A stretch of 64,000 nt of DNA from Sphingomonas sp. PP-F2F-A104-K0414. Lineage in GTDB: Bacteria > Pseudomonadota > Alphaproteobacteria > Sphingomonadales > Sphingomonadaceae. Where the stretch lies: NCBI RefSeq assembly GCF_004340945.1, contig NZ_SLYD01000010.1, positions 47,815 to 111,814 on the forward strand, given 5' to 3'. This document shows positions 41,939 through 51,836 of this stretch, piece after piece. The notes under the pieces are model-generated. The model searched no databases and was not told the origin of the DNA. It saw only the letters and a list, made by a program, of their open reading frames with translations. The position numbers and the translations under genes are program-made. Each line of letters starts with the position of its first letter. Position 1 is the first letter of the stretch.

Positions 41939-42560
41939 AGTGGAGTTTTCGCGGCGCGGGCTGCTCGCGGGAAGCGCAGCGACTGCCGTGATCGTCGCAT
42001 CGCCGGTCGGTGCCGCTGTCACGACGCCGCCCAAGGCAGACGCCGCGCCGACCATGCCGGTGCGCTTCAAGGTCAATGGCGAGAAGCGCGAACTCAGCCT
42101 CGATCCGCGGACCACCCTGCTCGACGCGTTGCGCGAGCATCTCCACCTGACGGGGACCAAGAAGGGCTGTGATCACGGCCAGTGCGGCGCGTGTACCGTG
42201 ATGGTCGACGGGGTCCGGATCAATTCCTGCCTCAGCCTCGCGGTGATGCATGAGGGCGACGAGATCACGACGATTGAGGGCCTCGGCACGCCCGACAAGC
42301 TGCACCCGATGCAGGCGGCCTTCATCAAGCATGACGGCTATCAGTGCGGTTATTGCACGCCGGGGCAGATCTGCTCGGCGGTCGCTGTCCTCGACGAGAT
42401 CAAGCGTGGCATCCCGAGCCATGCGCAGGGCGACCTGATGACCAAGCCGACCGCGACGAACGTCGAGATGCGCGAGCGGATGAGCGGCAACATCTGCCGC
42501 TGCGGTGCCTATTCCAACATCGCCGAAGCCATGGCTGAAGTCGCGGGAGCAAAAGCATGA
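41922..42560 (+). CDS. paoA: PaoA-like 2Fe-2S subunit of aldehyde dehydrogenase
   Basis: The 212-residue protein has a Tat signal (FSRRGLLAGSAAT). The plant-type [2Fe-2S] cluster is in GCDHGQCGACTVM, with a further Cys in INSCLS, and the second cluster in GYQCGYCTPGQI and GNICRCGAY. It passes electrons between the molybdenum and FAD subunits of a periplasmic aldehyde oxidoreductase. It overlaps paoB by 4 bp. Confidence 0.92.
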   Translation: MPSVSEVEFSRRGLLAGSAATAVIVASPVGAAVTTPPKADAAPTMPVRFKVNGEKRELSLDPRTTLLDALREHLHLTGTKKGCDHGQCGACTVMVDGVRINSCLSLAVMHEGDEITTIEGLGTPDKLHPMQAAFIKHDGYQCGYCTPGQICSAVAVLDEIKRGIPSHAQGDLMTKPTATNVEMRERMSGNICRCGAYSNIAEAMAEVAGAKA

Positions 42561-43507
42561 GAGCTTTCACTTATGAGCGCGCCAAGGACGCGAGCAGCGC
42601 AGCGCGTGCCGTTGCGGCAAACCCGGCCGCCAAGTTCATCGCGGGCGGCACCAACCTGCTCGACCTGATGAAGATCGAGGTCGAGACGCCGACGCATCTG
42701 GTCGACGTGCAGGATCTCGGCTTCGACAAGATCGAGGCGACGCGCGACGGCGGCCTGCGGATCGGCGCGCTGGTGACCAATACGAACCTCGCCGCCGACG
42801 AGCGCGTCCGCCGCGATTACGGCGTGCTGACCCGCGCGATCGTCGCCGGGGCTTCGGGCCAGTTGCGCAACAAGGCGTCGACCGCGGGCAATCTGCTCCA
42901 GCGGACGCGGTGCCCGTATTTCTACGACACCAATATGGCGTGCAACAAACGCAAGCCGGGTTCGGGTTGCGCCGCGATCGGTGGCTATTCGCGCCAGTTG
43001 GGCGTCATCGGCGTCAGCGATAGCTGCATCGCGACGTTCCCGGGCGACATGGCGGTCGCGATGCGCGTGCTCGACGCGGTGGTCGAGACCGTCGATGCGA
43101 CCGGTCAGCGCCGCTCGATCCCGATCGCCGACTTCCACCGGTTGTGGGGTGATACGCCCCAGCAGGATACCGTGCTGAAGCAAGGCGAGCTGATCACCGC
43201 CGTCACTTTGCCGAAGCCGCTTGGCGGCAAGCATTTCTACGAGAAGGTGCGCGATCGTGCATCCTACGCCTATGCGCTGGTGTCGATCGCCGCGGTGATC
43301 CAGCCCGATGGCACCGGGCGCGTCGCGTTCGGTGGCGTGGCCCCCCGCCCCTGGCGTGTCGAGGCGGCGGATGCCTTGCTGCCACGCGGTGCCGCCGCAG
43401 TGACGGCGCGTGCGTTCCAGGGTGCGACGCCGACCAAGGACAACGCGTTCAAGCTGCCACTTGCCACCCGCGCGCTGGCCTCGGTCCTCGCCGAAGCGAA
43501 GGCATAA
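42557..43507 (+). CDS. paoB: PaoB-like FAD-binding subunit
   Basis: The 316-residue protein has the FAD motif FIAGGTNLLDLMKI and ATVAGNLLQ-like NKASTAGNLLQRTRCPYFYD. The TRCPYFYDTNMACNKRKPG segment holds the extra cysteines that bind a [4Fe-4S] cluster in E. coli PaoB. A C-terminal CO-dehydrogenase flavoprotein domain (RDRASYAYALVSIAAVI) completes it. It has no signal peptide and would travel with PaoA. Confidence 0.92.
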   Translation: MRAFTYERAKDASSAARAVAANPAAKFIAGGTNLLDLMKIEVETPTHLVDVQDLGFDKIEATRDGGLRIGALVTNTNLAADERVRRDYGVLTRAIVAGASGQLRNKASTAGNLLQRTRCPYFYDTNMACNKRKPGSGCAAIGGYSRQLGVIGVSDSCIATFPGDMAVAMRVLDAVVETVDATGQRRSIPIADFHRLWGDTPQQDTVLKQGELITAVTLPKPLGGKHFYEKVRDRASYAYALVSIAAVIQPDGTGRVAFGGVAPRPWRVEAADALLPRGAAAVTARAFQGATPTKDNAFKLPLATRALASVLAEAKA

Positions 43508-43511
43508 GCCC

Positions 43512-45719
43512 ATGAAGTTCGAGACACCCGCCACTACCAACCCGATCGACCGCATGAAGGTCGTCGGGCGTGCGCAGACCCGCATCGACGGCCCGCTCAA
43601 GACCACCGGGCTGGCGCCCTACGCCTATGAACGTCACCGCGAGATCGAGAACGCCGCGTATGGCTATGTCGTCGGCGCGGCCGTTGCCAAGGGACGCATC
43701 AACGCGGTCGACACGGCCGCAGCCAAGGCCGCGCCCGGCGTCATCGCGATCGTCACCGCTGCCGACGTGGGCAAGCTCGGCAAGGGCAAGTTCAACACCG
43801 TCAAGCTGCTCGCCGGACCCGACGTCGATCATTACCACCAGGCCGTCGCTGTCGTCGTCGCCGAAACGTTCGAGCAGGCGCGCGCAGCCGCGGGTCTGGT
43901 TCGTGTCGATTACGCGCGGGGCAAGGGCCGGTTCGATCTCGACGCTGCGTTGAAGACGGCCCCACTGACCGATGCGGAAAAGCCCGGTAAGGGCGAGGAC
44001 CGGGTCGGCAAGTTCGAGACGGCCTTCGCATCCGCGCCGGTCAAGCTGGACGCCGAATACACGACGCCCGATCACAGCCACGCGATGATGGAGCCGTTCG
44101 CCTCGATCGCCGCCTGGAACGGCGATGCACTGACGGTGTGGACGTCGAACCAGATGATCGACTGGGGACGTACCGATCTCGCCACCACGCTAAACATGCC
44201 GAAGGAGAAGGTTACCTTTCTGTCGCCTTATGTCGGTGGCGGCTTTGGCGGGAAGCTGTTTCTCCGCAGCGATGCGGTCCTGGCGGCGCTCGGCGCGAAG
44301 GCGGCGGGGCGCCCGGTCAAGCTCGCGATGAGTCGCCCGTTTATGGCCAACAACACGACGCACCGTCCCGCCACGCGCCAGCGCATCCGCATCGGTGCGA
44401 CCAAGGACGGCACGATCACCGCGATTGCGCACGAGAGCGGCTCGGGCGACCAGCCTAACGGCAGCCCGGAGGCCGCCGTCCTGCAGACTAACCTGTTGTA
44501 CGCCGGCGCGAACCGCCTGACGTCGATGCGGCTGGCCGTGCTCGATCTGCCCGAGGGCAACGCGATGCGCGCGCCGGGTGAAGCCCCGGGCCTGATGGCG
44601 CTCGAGGTCGCGATGGACGAGATGGCGGAAAAGCTCCGCATGGATCCGATCGCCTTCCGCGTGAAGAACGACACGCAGGTCGATCCGAAGGACCCCAAGC
44701 GCCGCTTCTCGCAGCGCCAGCTGGTGCGCTGCCTGACCGAAGGTGCGCAGCAGTTCGGCTGGTCGCGCCGCAACGCGCAGCCCGGCCAGGTCCGCGACGG
44801 TCGCTGGCTGGTTGGGATGGGCGTGGCGTCCGCGTTTCGCAACCACATGAACATGACGTCGGGCGCGCGCGTCCGGCTCGGCAAGGACGGCATCGTCACG
44901 GTCGAGACCGACATGACCGACATCGGCACCGGTAGCTACACCATCATCGCGCAGACCGCGGCGGAGATGATGGGCGTGCCGCTCGACACGGTCGTCGTGA
45001 GACTCGGCAGTTCCGCGTTCCCGGTCTCGGCCGGGTCGGGCGGCCAGTTCGGCGCCGCCAACTCTACCGCGGGCGTCTATGCCGCGTGCGTGAAGTTGCG
45101 CGAGGCGGTGGCGCAGCGTCTCGGTTATAATTCGGCTGACGTCGTGTTCGACAGTGGCAAGGTCACGAGCGGCAACCGTTCGGCGGACCTTCGCCAGGCG
45201 GCGTCGGCCGGCGAACTCGTAGCCGAGGACAAGATCGAATACGGCACTCTCGACAAGAGCTGGCAGATCTCGACCTTCGGTGCGCACTTCGTCGAGGTCG
45301 GCGTCGACACCTACACCGGTGCCACCCGCTTGCGCCGGATGCTCGCGGTTTGCGCGGCCGGACGGATCATCAATCCGACATCGGCACGCAGCCAGGTGAT
45401 CGGTGCGATGACGATGGGCGTCGGCAGCGCACTCATGGAGGAACTGGCGGTCGACAAGCGCTTCGGCTTCTTCGTCAACCACGACCTCGCCAGCTACGAG
45501 GTGCCGGTCCATGCCGACATCCCGCACCAGGAGGTGATCTTCCTCGATGAGGCCGACGACAAGGCCAATCCGATGAAGGCCAAGGGCATCGGCGAGCTCG
45601 GCCTGTGCGGCGTCGGCGCGGCGGTCGCCAACGCGATGTACAACGCGACCGGCGTCCGCCTGCGCGACTATCCACTGACCCTCGACAAGCATCTCGACCG
45701 GTTGCCGACGGTGGCGTGA
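43512..45719 (+). CDS. paoC: PaoC-like molybdenum subunit of aldehyde dehydrogenase, copy 1
   Basis: The ATG at 43512 is chosen 4 bp after paoB; the frame is open further upstream but overlaps paoB. The 735-residue protein has GGGFGGKLFLRSD, NAMRAPGEAPG and the catalytic Glu in KGIGELGLCGVGAA. It binds molybdopterin cytosine dinucleotide and oxidises aromatic or other aldehydes to acids. It is closely similar along its whole length to the copy at 46373-48583. Confidence 0.93.
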   Translation: MKFETPATTNPIDRMKVVGRAQTRIDGPLKTTGLAPYAYERHREIENAAYGYVVGAAVAKGRINAVDTAAAKAAPGVIAIVTAADVGKLGKGKFNTVKLLAGPDVDHYHQAVAVVVAETFEQARAAAGLVRVDYARGKGRFDLDAALKTAPLTDAEKPGKGEDRVGKFETAFASAPVKLDAEYTTPDHSHAMMEPFASIAAWNGDALTVWTSNQMIDWGRTDLATTLNMPKEKVTFLSPYVGGGFGGKLFLRSDAVLAALGAKAAGRPVKLAMSRPFMANNTTHRPATRQRIRIGATKDGTITAIAHESGSGDQPNGSPEAAVLQTNLLYAGANRLTSMRLAVLDLPEGNAMRAPGEAPGLMALEVAMDEMAEKLRMDPIAFRVKNDTQVDPKDPKRRFSQRQLVRCLTEGAQQFGWSRRNAQPGQVRDGRWLVGMGVASAFRNHMNMTSGARVRLGKDGIVTVETDMTDIGTGSYTIIAQTAAEMMGVPLDTVVVRLGSSAFPVSAGSGGQFGAANSTAGVYAACVKLREAVAQRLGYNSADVVFDSGKVTSGNRSADLRQAASAGELVAEDKIEYGTLDKSWQISTFGAHFVEVGVDTYTGATRLRRMLAVCAAGRIINPTSARSQVIGAMTMGVGSALMEELAVDKRFGFFVNHDLASYEVPVHADIPHQEVIFLDEADDKANPMKAKGIGELGLCGVGAAVANAMYNATGVRLRDYPLTLDKHLDRLPTVA

Positions 45720-45767
45720 GCCACGCCGGTCGATCCGCGGCGGTTGCAACGAATGGGAGACAAGACG

Positions 45768-46376
45768 ATGATACCCGAGAAGACCGCCCTGCTGCTGATC
45801 GAGTACCAGAACGACTTCGTGAGCGAAGGCGGTGCGCAGCATGATGCGGTGAAGGCGGTAATGGCCGACACCGACATGCTCGCGCACAGCCGGTCGGTCG
45901 TGGAACAGGCGCGTGCGCAGGGCGTGACCGTAATGCACGCGCCGATCGGCTTTGCGGACGGCTATCCCGAGATGCCGTCCGATCCCTACGGCATTCTGGC
46001 CGGCATCAAGAAGGCGCAGGCCTTTCGCAAGGGCAGCTGGGGCGCGGCGATCGCCGATGCGATGGCGCCGGTCGACGGCGACATCGTGATCGAGGGCAAA
46101 CGCGGCCTCGACTGCTTCGCGAGCACCAATATCGATTTCATCCTGCGCCAGCGCGGCATCACCGATCTGGCGATCGCCGGCTTCCTCACCAATTGCTGCA
46201 TCGAGTCGACCATGCGCTCGGCATACGAACGCGGCTTCCGCGTCGTCACGCTGACCGACTGCACGGCAACCTTGAGCCCCGAGGAACAGGAGGCGGCGGT
46301 CACGAAGAACTTTCCCATGTTCTCCAAGCCGATGACGCACGACCAGTTCCTGGCCGATCTGGAGACACCCGCATGA
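45768..46376 (+). CDS. Isochorismatase-family cysteine hydrolase
   Basis: The ATG at 45768 follows GGGAGA. The 202-residue product has the family triad: Asp in LLLIEYQNDF, Lys in VIEGKRGLDCF and Cys in GFLTNCCIESTMRSAYERGF. Relatives are N-carbamoylsarcosine amidases, nicotinamidases and biuret hydrolases. It sits between two PaoC genes and overlaps the second by 4 bp. An amide or ureido substrate that belongs to the same pathway is likely. Confidence 0.9.
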   Translation: MIPEKTALLLIEYQNDFVSEGGAQHDAVKAVMADTDMLAHSRSVVEQARAQGVTVMHAPIGFADGYPEMPSDPYGILAGIKKAQAFRKGSWGAAIADAMAPVDGDIVIEGKRGLDCFASTNIDFILRQRGITDLAIAGFLTNCCIESTMRSAYERGFRVVTLTDCTATLSPEEQEAAVTKNFPMFSKPMTHDQFLADLETPA

Positions 46377-48583
46377 AGTTCGACACGCCTGCGAACACGA
46401 CGCCGATCGACCGCCTGACCGTGGTCGGTCGCGCGCACACGCGCGTCGAGGGTCCCCTGAAGACGACCGGCACGGCGCGTTACGCGGCCGAGCATCACGA
46501 CTTCGCGCCGGATGCGGCGCATGGCTACATCCTCGGCGCAGCGATCGGCAAGGGACGTATCGAACGCATTGATACCGCGGCGGCACGCGCCGCGCCTGGG
46601 GTCCATGCGATCGTCACGTATGAAAACTCCGGTCCGATCGGCAAGGGCGAGTTCTACACGCAGCGTATTCTGGCCGGGCCATTGGTCGATCATTATCATC
46701 AGGCGGTGGCAGTCGTCGTCGCCGATACGTTCGAACAGGCGCGCGCCGCGGCGGCACTGATCCGCGTGACCTATGCTCGCGGTAAGGGTCGCTTTGACCT
46801 GGCCGCGCAGAAGCCATCGTCCCCGATCGCACCGAAGGAAGCGTTCGGAGGCCCAAGCGAGCAGTCGGTCGGCGCCTTTGCGACCGCGTTCGCCGGTGCC
46901 CCGGTCAAGGTCGACGAGACCTACACCGTTCCCGATCAGGCGCATGCGATGATGGAGCCCCACGCATCCATCGCGCGCTGGGATGGCGACAAGCTGACGT
47001 GCTGGACGTCGATCCAGGCGATGAACTGGGGCTGTCGAGACTTGGGCCTCATCATCGGCACGCCGAAGGAAAACATCCGCCTGCACTCGCCCTTCATCGG
47101 CGGCGGTTTTGGCGGCAAGGGCACGACGCAGAGCGATCTTGCACTCGCGGCCATCGCCTCGCGCGTATCTGGTCGTCCGGTCAAGGTCGTGTTGCAGCGC
47201 CCGTTGATGTTCAACAATACCATTCACCGGCCCAAGACGATCCAGCGCATTCGATTGGGCGCCGGCAAGGACGGCCGTCTCGTTGCCATCGGTCACGATA
47301 GCTGGTCGGGCAACCTGGCCGGTGGCCGCACCGAGCCTACCACCCTTCCGACGCAGCTGATGTACGCGGGAAAGAACCGCCTGTTGCGACGCTATCTCGC
47401 CCCTCTCGATCTCGCCGAGGGCAACGCCATGCGCGCGCCGGGCGAGGCGCCGGGGATGATGGCGCTGGAAGTCGCGATGGACGAGCTTGCCGAAAAGCTC
47501 GGCATGGATCCGGTCGCACTGCGTATCGCAAACGACACGCAAATTGACCCCGCAAAACCCGAACGCCGTTTTTCCACCCGGCCGTTCGTACAGTGCTTGC
47601 GAGAGGGCGCGGACCGGTTCGGCTGGAACGCGCGGGTCGCAAAACCCGGCAGCCGGCGTGAAGGCAAGTGGCTGATCGGCATGGGTGTCGCCAGCGCGAT
47701 CCGCGGCGCACCGATCATGAAGGCCGGCGCTCGCGTACGGCTGGGCAAGGACGGGCACGTCACGGTCGAGACCGACATGACCGACATCGGCCAGGGCAGC
47801 TACACGATCGTCGCGCAGACCGCCGCCGAGATGATGGGCGTTCCCTTAGACCGCGTGACCGCGAAGCTCGGGGACTCGACCTTTCCCGAGACACCCGGCT
47901 CGGGCGGTCAGGCCGGAGCAGCGTCGGCCACCGCCGGCGTCTACGCCGCATGCGCGAAGCTGCGCGACCTCGTTGCGCAGCGGATGGGATTCAACACGAC
48001 CGATGTGACGTTCGCGGACGGACGCGTCAGTTCGGCGGGCCGTTCGGTCCCGCTTTCCGATGCAGCCAAGGACGGCGAGATCGTCGCCGAGGATTTCATG
48101 GAATATGGCAACCTCAGCAAGGAGTATGCGCAACAGACCGTCGGCGCGCATTTTGCAGAGGTCGCGGTGGACGCCTATACCGGCGCGGTCCGCGTGCGCC
48201 GTATGCTGGCGATCTGCGCCGCGGGACGCATCCTCAATCCGATCACCGCGCGCAGCCAGGTGATCGGTGGGATGACGATGGGCATCGGCGCCGCACTGAT
48301 GGAGGAGATGGCGGTCGACACCCGGTTCGGCTTCTTCGTCAATCACGATCTCGCCGGTTACGAAGTGCCGGTTCACGCCGACGTGCCGCATCTCGAAGCG
48401 CATTTCATTAACGAGGTCGATGCGACCATGTCGCCACTGAAGGCAAAGGGGGTAGGCGAACTGGGCTTGGTCGGCGTCGCACCGGCAATCGCCAACGCGG
48501 TCTACAACGCGACCGGCGTGCGGGTGCGCGAGTATCCGTTGACGCTCGAGAAGCACCTTGCGGGCCTGCCTGAACTCGCATGA
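46373..48583 (+). CDS. PaoC-like molybdenum subunit, copy 2
   Basis: The start overlaps the hydrolase stop (ATGA). The 736-residue protein aligns end to end with PaoC copy 1 and keeps GGGFGGKGTTQSD, NAMRAPGEAPG and the catalytic Glu in KGVGELGLVG. Differences cluster in the substrate-channel region (for example YAAEHHDFAPD against YAYERHREIEN near residue 40). No second PaoA or PaoB is present, so it may share those subunits with copy 1 and give the complex another substrate range. Confidence 0.92.
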   Translation: MKFDTPANTTPIDRLTVVGRAHTRVEGPLKTTGTARYAAEHHDFAPDAAHGYILGAAIGKGRIERIDTAAARAAPGVHAIVTYENSGPIGKGEFYTQRILAGPLVDHYHQAVAVVVADTFEQARAAAALIRVTYARGKGRFDLAAQKPSSPIAPKEAFGGPSEQSVGAFATAFAGAPVKVDETYTVPDQAHAMMEPHASIARWDGDKLTCWTSIQAMNWGCRDLGLIIGTPKENIRLHSPFIGGGFGGKGTTQSDLALAAIASRVSGRPVKVVLQRPLMFNNTIHRPKTIQRIRLGAGKDGRLVAIGHDSWSGNLAGGRTEPTTLPTQLMYAGKNRLLRRYLAPLDLAEGNAMRAPGEAPGMMALEVAMDELAEKLGMDPVALRIANDTQIDPAKPERRFSTRPFVQCLREGADRFGWNARVAKPGSRREGKWLIGMGVASAIRGAPIMKAGARVRLGKDGHVTVETDMTDIGQGSYTIVAQTAAEMMGVPLDRVTAKLGDSTFPETPGSGGQAGAASATAGVYAACAKLRDLVAQRMGFNTTDVTFADGRVSSAGRSVPLSDAAKDGEIVAEDFMEYGNLSKEYAQQTVGAHFAEVAVDAYTGAVRVRRMLAICAAGRILNPITARSQVIGGMTMGIGAALMEEMAVDTRFGFFVNHDLAGYEVPVHADVPHLEAHFINEVDATMSPLKAKGVGELGLVGVAPAIANAVYNATGVRVREYPLTLEKHLAGLPELA

Positions 48584-49530
48584 TGCCTGTGCTCCAGCAC
48601 TGCGTTGCGGCAGTGGCGGCTGCGGTGACCAGCGCGCCCGCCAGCGTGGTACCCCTCCCGCCAGGCGAGCGCGACCTTCCGGCAATCGTCGCGGATCGCC
48701 CGGTTCTGGTTCCCGGCGCGACGAAAGACCTCGAGGGCCCGGTCTTCCCGCCGGGCGGCGACCTCCTGTTCTCGGACGTGCAGGGAAGCCGCGTCCTGCG
48801 GCTGGACGCTCATGGTCGTATCGCGGAGGCATTCCGGCTTAAGGGGCTCAACCCCGGCGGGATGGCCCTCGGACCTGATGGCCGGCTCTACATCGCCGCC
48901 GCCAATGCGAAGGGCGGCGGCGCCGTGATCTCGGTACAGCTCGATGGTACGCAACAGCGCACGATCGTGCCGGAAAGCGCCGGGTTCGCGCCAAATGACG
49001 TCACCTTCGATGCGAAGGGCGGCTTCTATTTCAGCGACGCCCGCGGATCGATCGGCGAGGCGACCGGCGGCGTCTGGTATGTCGGCCCGGGCGGCGCGCC
49101 GCCGAAACCGGTAGTCCGCAACCTGGCCGTCGCCAACGGCATCGCGCTCAGCCCCGACGGGAAGCAGTTGTGGGTCGGCGAATTTGCGCTGGGTCGCCTG
49201 TACCGTATCACGCTAAAAGATGCGACGACGCCGGCCCCCTTCGGCGCGACGACCGCCTATCATTTCACCGGACCGGCGCCGGATTCGATGCGCGTCGATG
49301 CGTCCGGTCAGCTTTACGTGGCGATGTACGGTCAGGGTCGCATCCTGGTATTCTCTCCCTCGGGGCTTCCGATTGGCCAGATCCTGCTGCCCGGCCGCGA
49401 TGCCGGGCGGAACCTGAACCTGACGAGCATGGCGATCCGGCCCGGCACGCGTGAGATGACGATCGTGACGAGCGACGGCACACGAGGCGGCAACGCAACC
49501 GTCTTCCACGCCCGCACGATCGAGCGCTAA
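48580..49530 (+). CDS. SMP-30/gluconolactonase-like beta-propeller hydrolase, exported
   Basis: The 316-residue protein overlaps the previous gene by 4 bp. An N-terminal Ala/Val-rich stretch may be a signal peptide. Then come DLEGPVFPPGGDLLFSDVQG with the metal-binding Glu, FAPNDVTFDAKGGFYFSDARG with Asn/Asp, and NGIALSPDGKQLWVGE, all SMP-30 marks. It probably opens a lactone or ester with a Ca or Zn ion. It ends the Pao run. Confidence 0.88.
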   Translation: MMPVLQHCVAAVAAAVTSAPASVVPLPPGERDLPAIVADRPVLVPGATKDLEGPVFPPGGDLLFSDVQGSRVLRLDAHGRIAEAFRLKGLNPGGMALGPDGRLYIAAANAKGGGAVISVQLDGTQQRTIVPESAGFAPNDVTFDAKGGFYFSDARGSIGEATGGVWYVGPGGAPPKPVVRNLAVANGIALSPDGKQLWVGEFALGRLYRITLKDATTPAPFGATTAYHFTGPAPDSMRVDASGQLYVAMYGQGRILVFSPSGLPIGQILLPGRDAGRNLNLTSMAIRPGTREMTIVTSDGTRGGNATVFHARTIER

Positions 49531-49533
49531 ACC

Positions 49534-50820
49534 TTATCGACGTTCGGTGCGAGCACCCGCCTTGAACCCGTTGCCCGACGAGGCGTAGGCGACCACGAAG
49601 GCGATGCCCAGCAGGACCAGCATCGCCGGGAAGAACGCCTGAATGCCGGCGCTGCGATAGATCAGCGCACCGATCGCGCCGCCGCACGCGATGCTCACGT
49701 TCCAGATCGTGGTCAGCATTGCGCCGACGATATCGACCCCGTCGCCCGCGGCGTCGGACGCTGCCGTCTGAATCGAGGTGGCAGCACCCCCAAAGGTCAG
49801 GCCCCAGAGCACGACACCGACCAGGATCACCCCATTGCTGTGTGGCAGAAAGCCGAGCACCATTGTCGCACCCGCGAATACCGCCAGGCTGGCCAGGACG
49901 TGAAGGCGCAGATGGCGGTCCACTGCGGCACCGGCGATCCAGATCCCCGCCAGCGCCGCACAGCCGAACACCAGCAGCAACAGGCTGACCCGGTCACCGT
50001 CGCCTGCCCATTCCGCGTAGGGCGCGAGATAGGTGTAAAGGATGTAATGCGCCGTCACCCACCCAAACGCGGTGGCGAGGATCATCGCGACGCCCGGCAT
50101 CCGCAGCACGGCAAGGTTCGACAGCTTGCGCTCGGGCGGCTGTCCGGCGCTGTCCGGCATCTTCCACGCGACCGCGCCAGCGAGGCACAATGCCAGCGCA
50201 GCCAGCACGAGGAACGCGGTTCGCCAGCCGATCGCCCCACCCGCGAACGTGCCCAGCGGCACGCCGACCGACAGCGCGAGCGGCGTGCCGATCATCGCCA
50301 GCGCGAGCGCCTGGCCCTTCAACCGATCGACGACGAGCCGACGGGCATAGCCCCCGAGAATGCCCCAGCCGAGCCCGGCGGCAACGCCCGCCGCAAACCG
50401 CGCGACGAGGGTCACCGCAAAGCTGTGTGACAAGGCTGTCACGACATCGAACACCAGCAGGCCGAGGATCGCCGCAAGCAACAGCGGTTTGCGCGCATAG
50501 CTCTGCGTGAAACTGACCAGCGGGATGGCTGCCACCACCGACCCCACGGCGTATACCGTCACCATCTGACCTGCGAGTGCACGCGAAATGGACAGGTCAT
50601 CAGCAACCTGCGGCAGGAGGCCAGCCGGCAGCGTTTCGGTCACGATCGCGGTAAACCCGGTCAGGGCCAGTAGGATGAGCGCGCCGACGGGGAGCGTATC
50701 GCGCTCGGACTGCGCAGGGGGTTCGCTATGCAAGGAAATACCTTCGTTGCGACCGCCGGGCGATCGACGTGCGGGAATGGGGGACAACAATAGTACGAAC
50801 CGGTCGCACGATCGTGTCAT
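49534..50820 (-). CDS. MFS transporter (AraJ-like)
   Basis: The 428-residue protein has 12 TM helices. TETLPAGLLPQVADDLSISRALAGQMVTVYAVGSV and GWGILGGYARRLV are typical of AraJ/sugar-efflux or drug-export MFS proteins. The ATG at 50820 has no good ribosome binding site; a TTG at 50733 preceded by GAAGG gives a more usual N-terminus (MHSEPPAQSERD). It is convergent with the lactonase gene, 3 bp away. Confidence 0.87.
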   Translation of the reverse strand: MTRSCDRFVLLLSPIPARRSPGGRNEGISLHSEPPAQSERDTLPVGALILLALTGFTAIVTETLPAGLLPQVADDLSISRALAGQMVTVYAVGSVVAAIPLVSFTQSYARKPLLLAAILGLLVFDVVTALSHSFAVTLVARFAAGVAAGLGWGILGGYARRLVVDRLKGQALALAMIGTPLALSVGVPLGTFAGGAIGWRTAFLVLAALALCLAGAVAWKMPDSAGQPPERKLSNLAVLRMPGVAMILATAFGWVTAHYILYTYLAPYAEWAGDGDRVSLLLLVFGCAALAGIWIAGAAVDRHLRLHVLASLAVFAGATMVLGFLPHSNGVILVGVVLWGLTFGGAATSIQTAASDAAGDGVDIVGAMLTTIWNVSIACGGAIGALIYRSAGIQAFFPAMLVLLGIAFVVAYASSGNGFKAGARTERR

Positions 50821-51012
50821 GGCGGTTGCTCAACGCCTAGATGAGCGGAGCACAAGGTGAACGCCGCTCATCGCATCATCAACGCGCAGCCGCGTTGTCC
50901 ACGGTCGGATCGGCGATTATCTCAACGATCGGCAGAGGCCGGGGGAGGAAACGATCATGACGCATCATGCGACACAGTCGGCAACTGGCTGACTATGGCC
51001 CGAACGAACACG

Positions 51013-51201
51013 ATGGAATCTACGCGGATCGGCCATGACGATGTCCACGATCTCAAGGCAGCGCTGCGTGACGGGGGTATGCCCGTGCTCGATGCGGCCA
51101 TCGCCGATGCGCTGTCGAACAAGTCGCGCCACCATGGCTTCCGGATCAGCGCAGGCGATGCTCCAGCAACACCGTGCCACATGAGCGTAACAGGAGGATG
51201 A
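51013..51201 (+). CDS. Possible small hypothetical protein
   Basis: The frame gives 62 residues (MESTRIGHDDVHDLKAALRDGG onwards) with GC-rich third positions and a helical look (PVLDAAIADALSNK). An ATG at 50995 or even 50857 would be in frame too. No family is recognised and the ribosome binding site is poor. It ends 2 bp before the next gene's ATG, so it could be the tail of a decayed gene. Confidence 0.25.
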   Translation: MESTRIGHDDVHDLKAALRDGGMPVLDAAIADALSNKSRHHGFRISAGDAPATPCHMSVTGG

Positions 51202-51203
51202 CG

Positions 51204-51734
51204 ATGCGCACTATCGTGGCCGGACGGCCTTTCCTTTGTCTGTTGGCAATGCTGGCGGCATGCGGCCAACCTGCCGCGACAGCGACTACGACCGCGACGG
51301 CGACCAACACGGTGGACTCCAGCAAGACCAGCGCGAGCGAGGTACGAACAATGACGACGATCGAGATTGAGGCCGGGACCCGCAAGTGGACCGCGCAGAT
51401 CGCGGACAACCCCTCCGCCCGCGATTTCCTCGCGCAGCTCCCGCTCGACCTGACGCTGACCGATTATGCGGCGACGGAAAAAATCGCCACCCTGCCCCGC
51501 CCGCTGACCCGTGACGGCGCGCCGGCCGCGGTCACGCCGCGTGCCGGAGAAATCGGCTATTACGCACCCTGGGGCAACATCGCGTTGTATCACAAGGATG
51601 GCCCGCACTCGCCGGGCCTGGTGATCCTCGGTCGGATCGACGAGCATTATGCCGACCTCGCCACTCCGGGCGCCGTGAAGGTCACGATCCGACGGCGCAA
51701 CGCCGCGCCACCGACAAGCCGCCCGCCCGAGTGA
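51204..51734 (+). CDS. Cyclophilin-like fold lipoprotein
   Basis: The ATG at 51204 follows AGGAGG. The 176-residue product has a lipoprotein signal ending LAAC (Cys20) and a Thr/Ala-rich linker. The rest has the pattern TARDFLAQLPLDLTLTDY (seen as SARDFLAQLPLDLTLTDY), then GEIGYYAPWGNIALYHKDG and LVILGRID, which marks the bacterial cyclophilin-like fold family (Cyclophil_like2). No prolyl-isomerase residues are evident. The function is unknown. Confidence 0.82.
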   Translation: MRTIVAGRPFLCLLAMLAACGQPAATATTTATATNTVDSSKTSASEVRTMTTIEIEAGTRKWTAQIADNPSARDFLAQLPLDLTLTDYAATEKIATLPRPLTRDGAPAAVTPRAGEIGYYAPWGNIALYHKDGPHSPGLVILGRIDEHYADLATPGAVKVTIRRRNAAPPTSRPPE

Positions 51735-51836
51735 TGAACGTTCCTCACCTCTTCGTTGCACCCAGGTAATGCATATCGCGCTTAATCAAGACGTTGAGGT
51801 CTTACGTCTGCGATGGGCGGGGGGAGTTTCAGCACG

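Noticed and set aside
44190..46586. A 798-codon minus-strand frame opposite paoC
   Set aside because: It is an antisense shadow of the duplicated dehydrogenase genes; a similar shadow opposite the second PaoC supports this.
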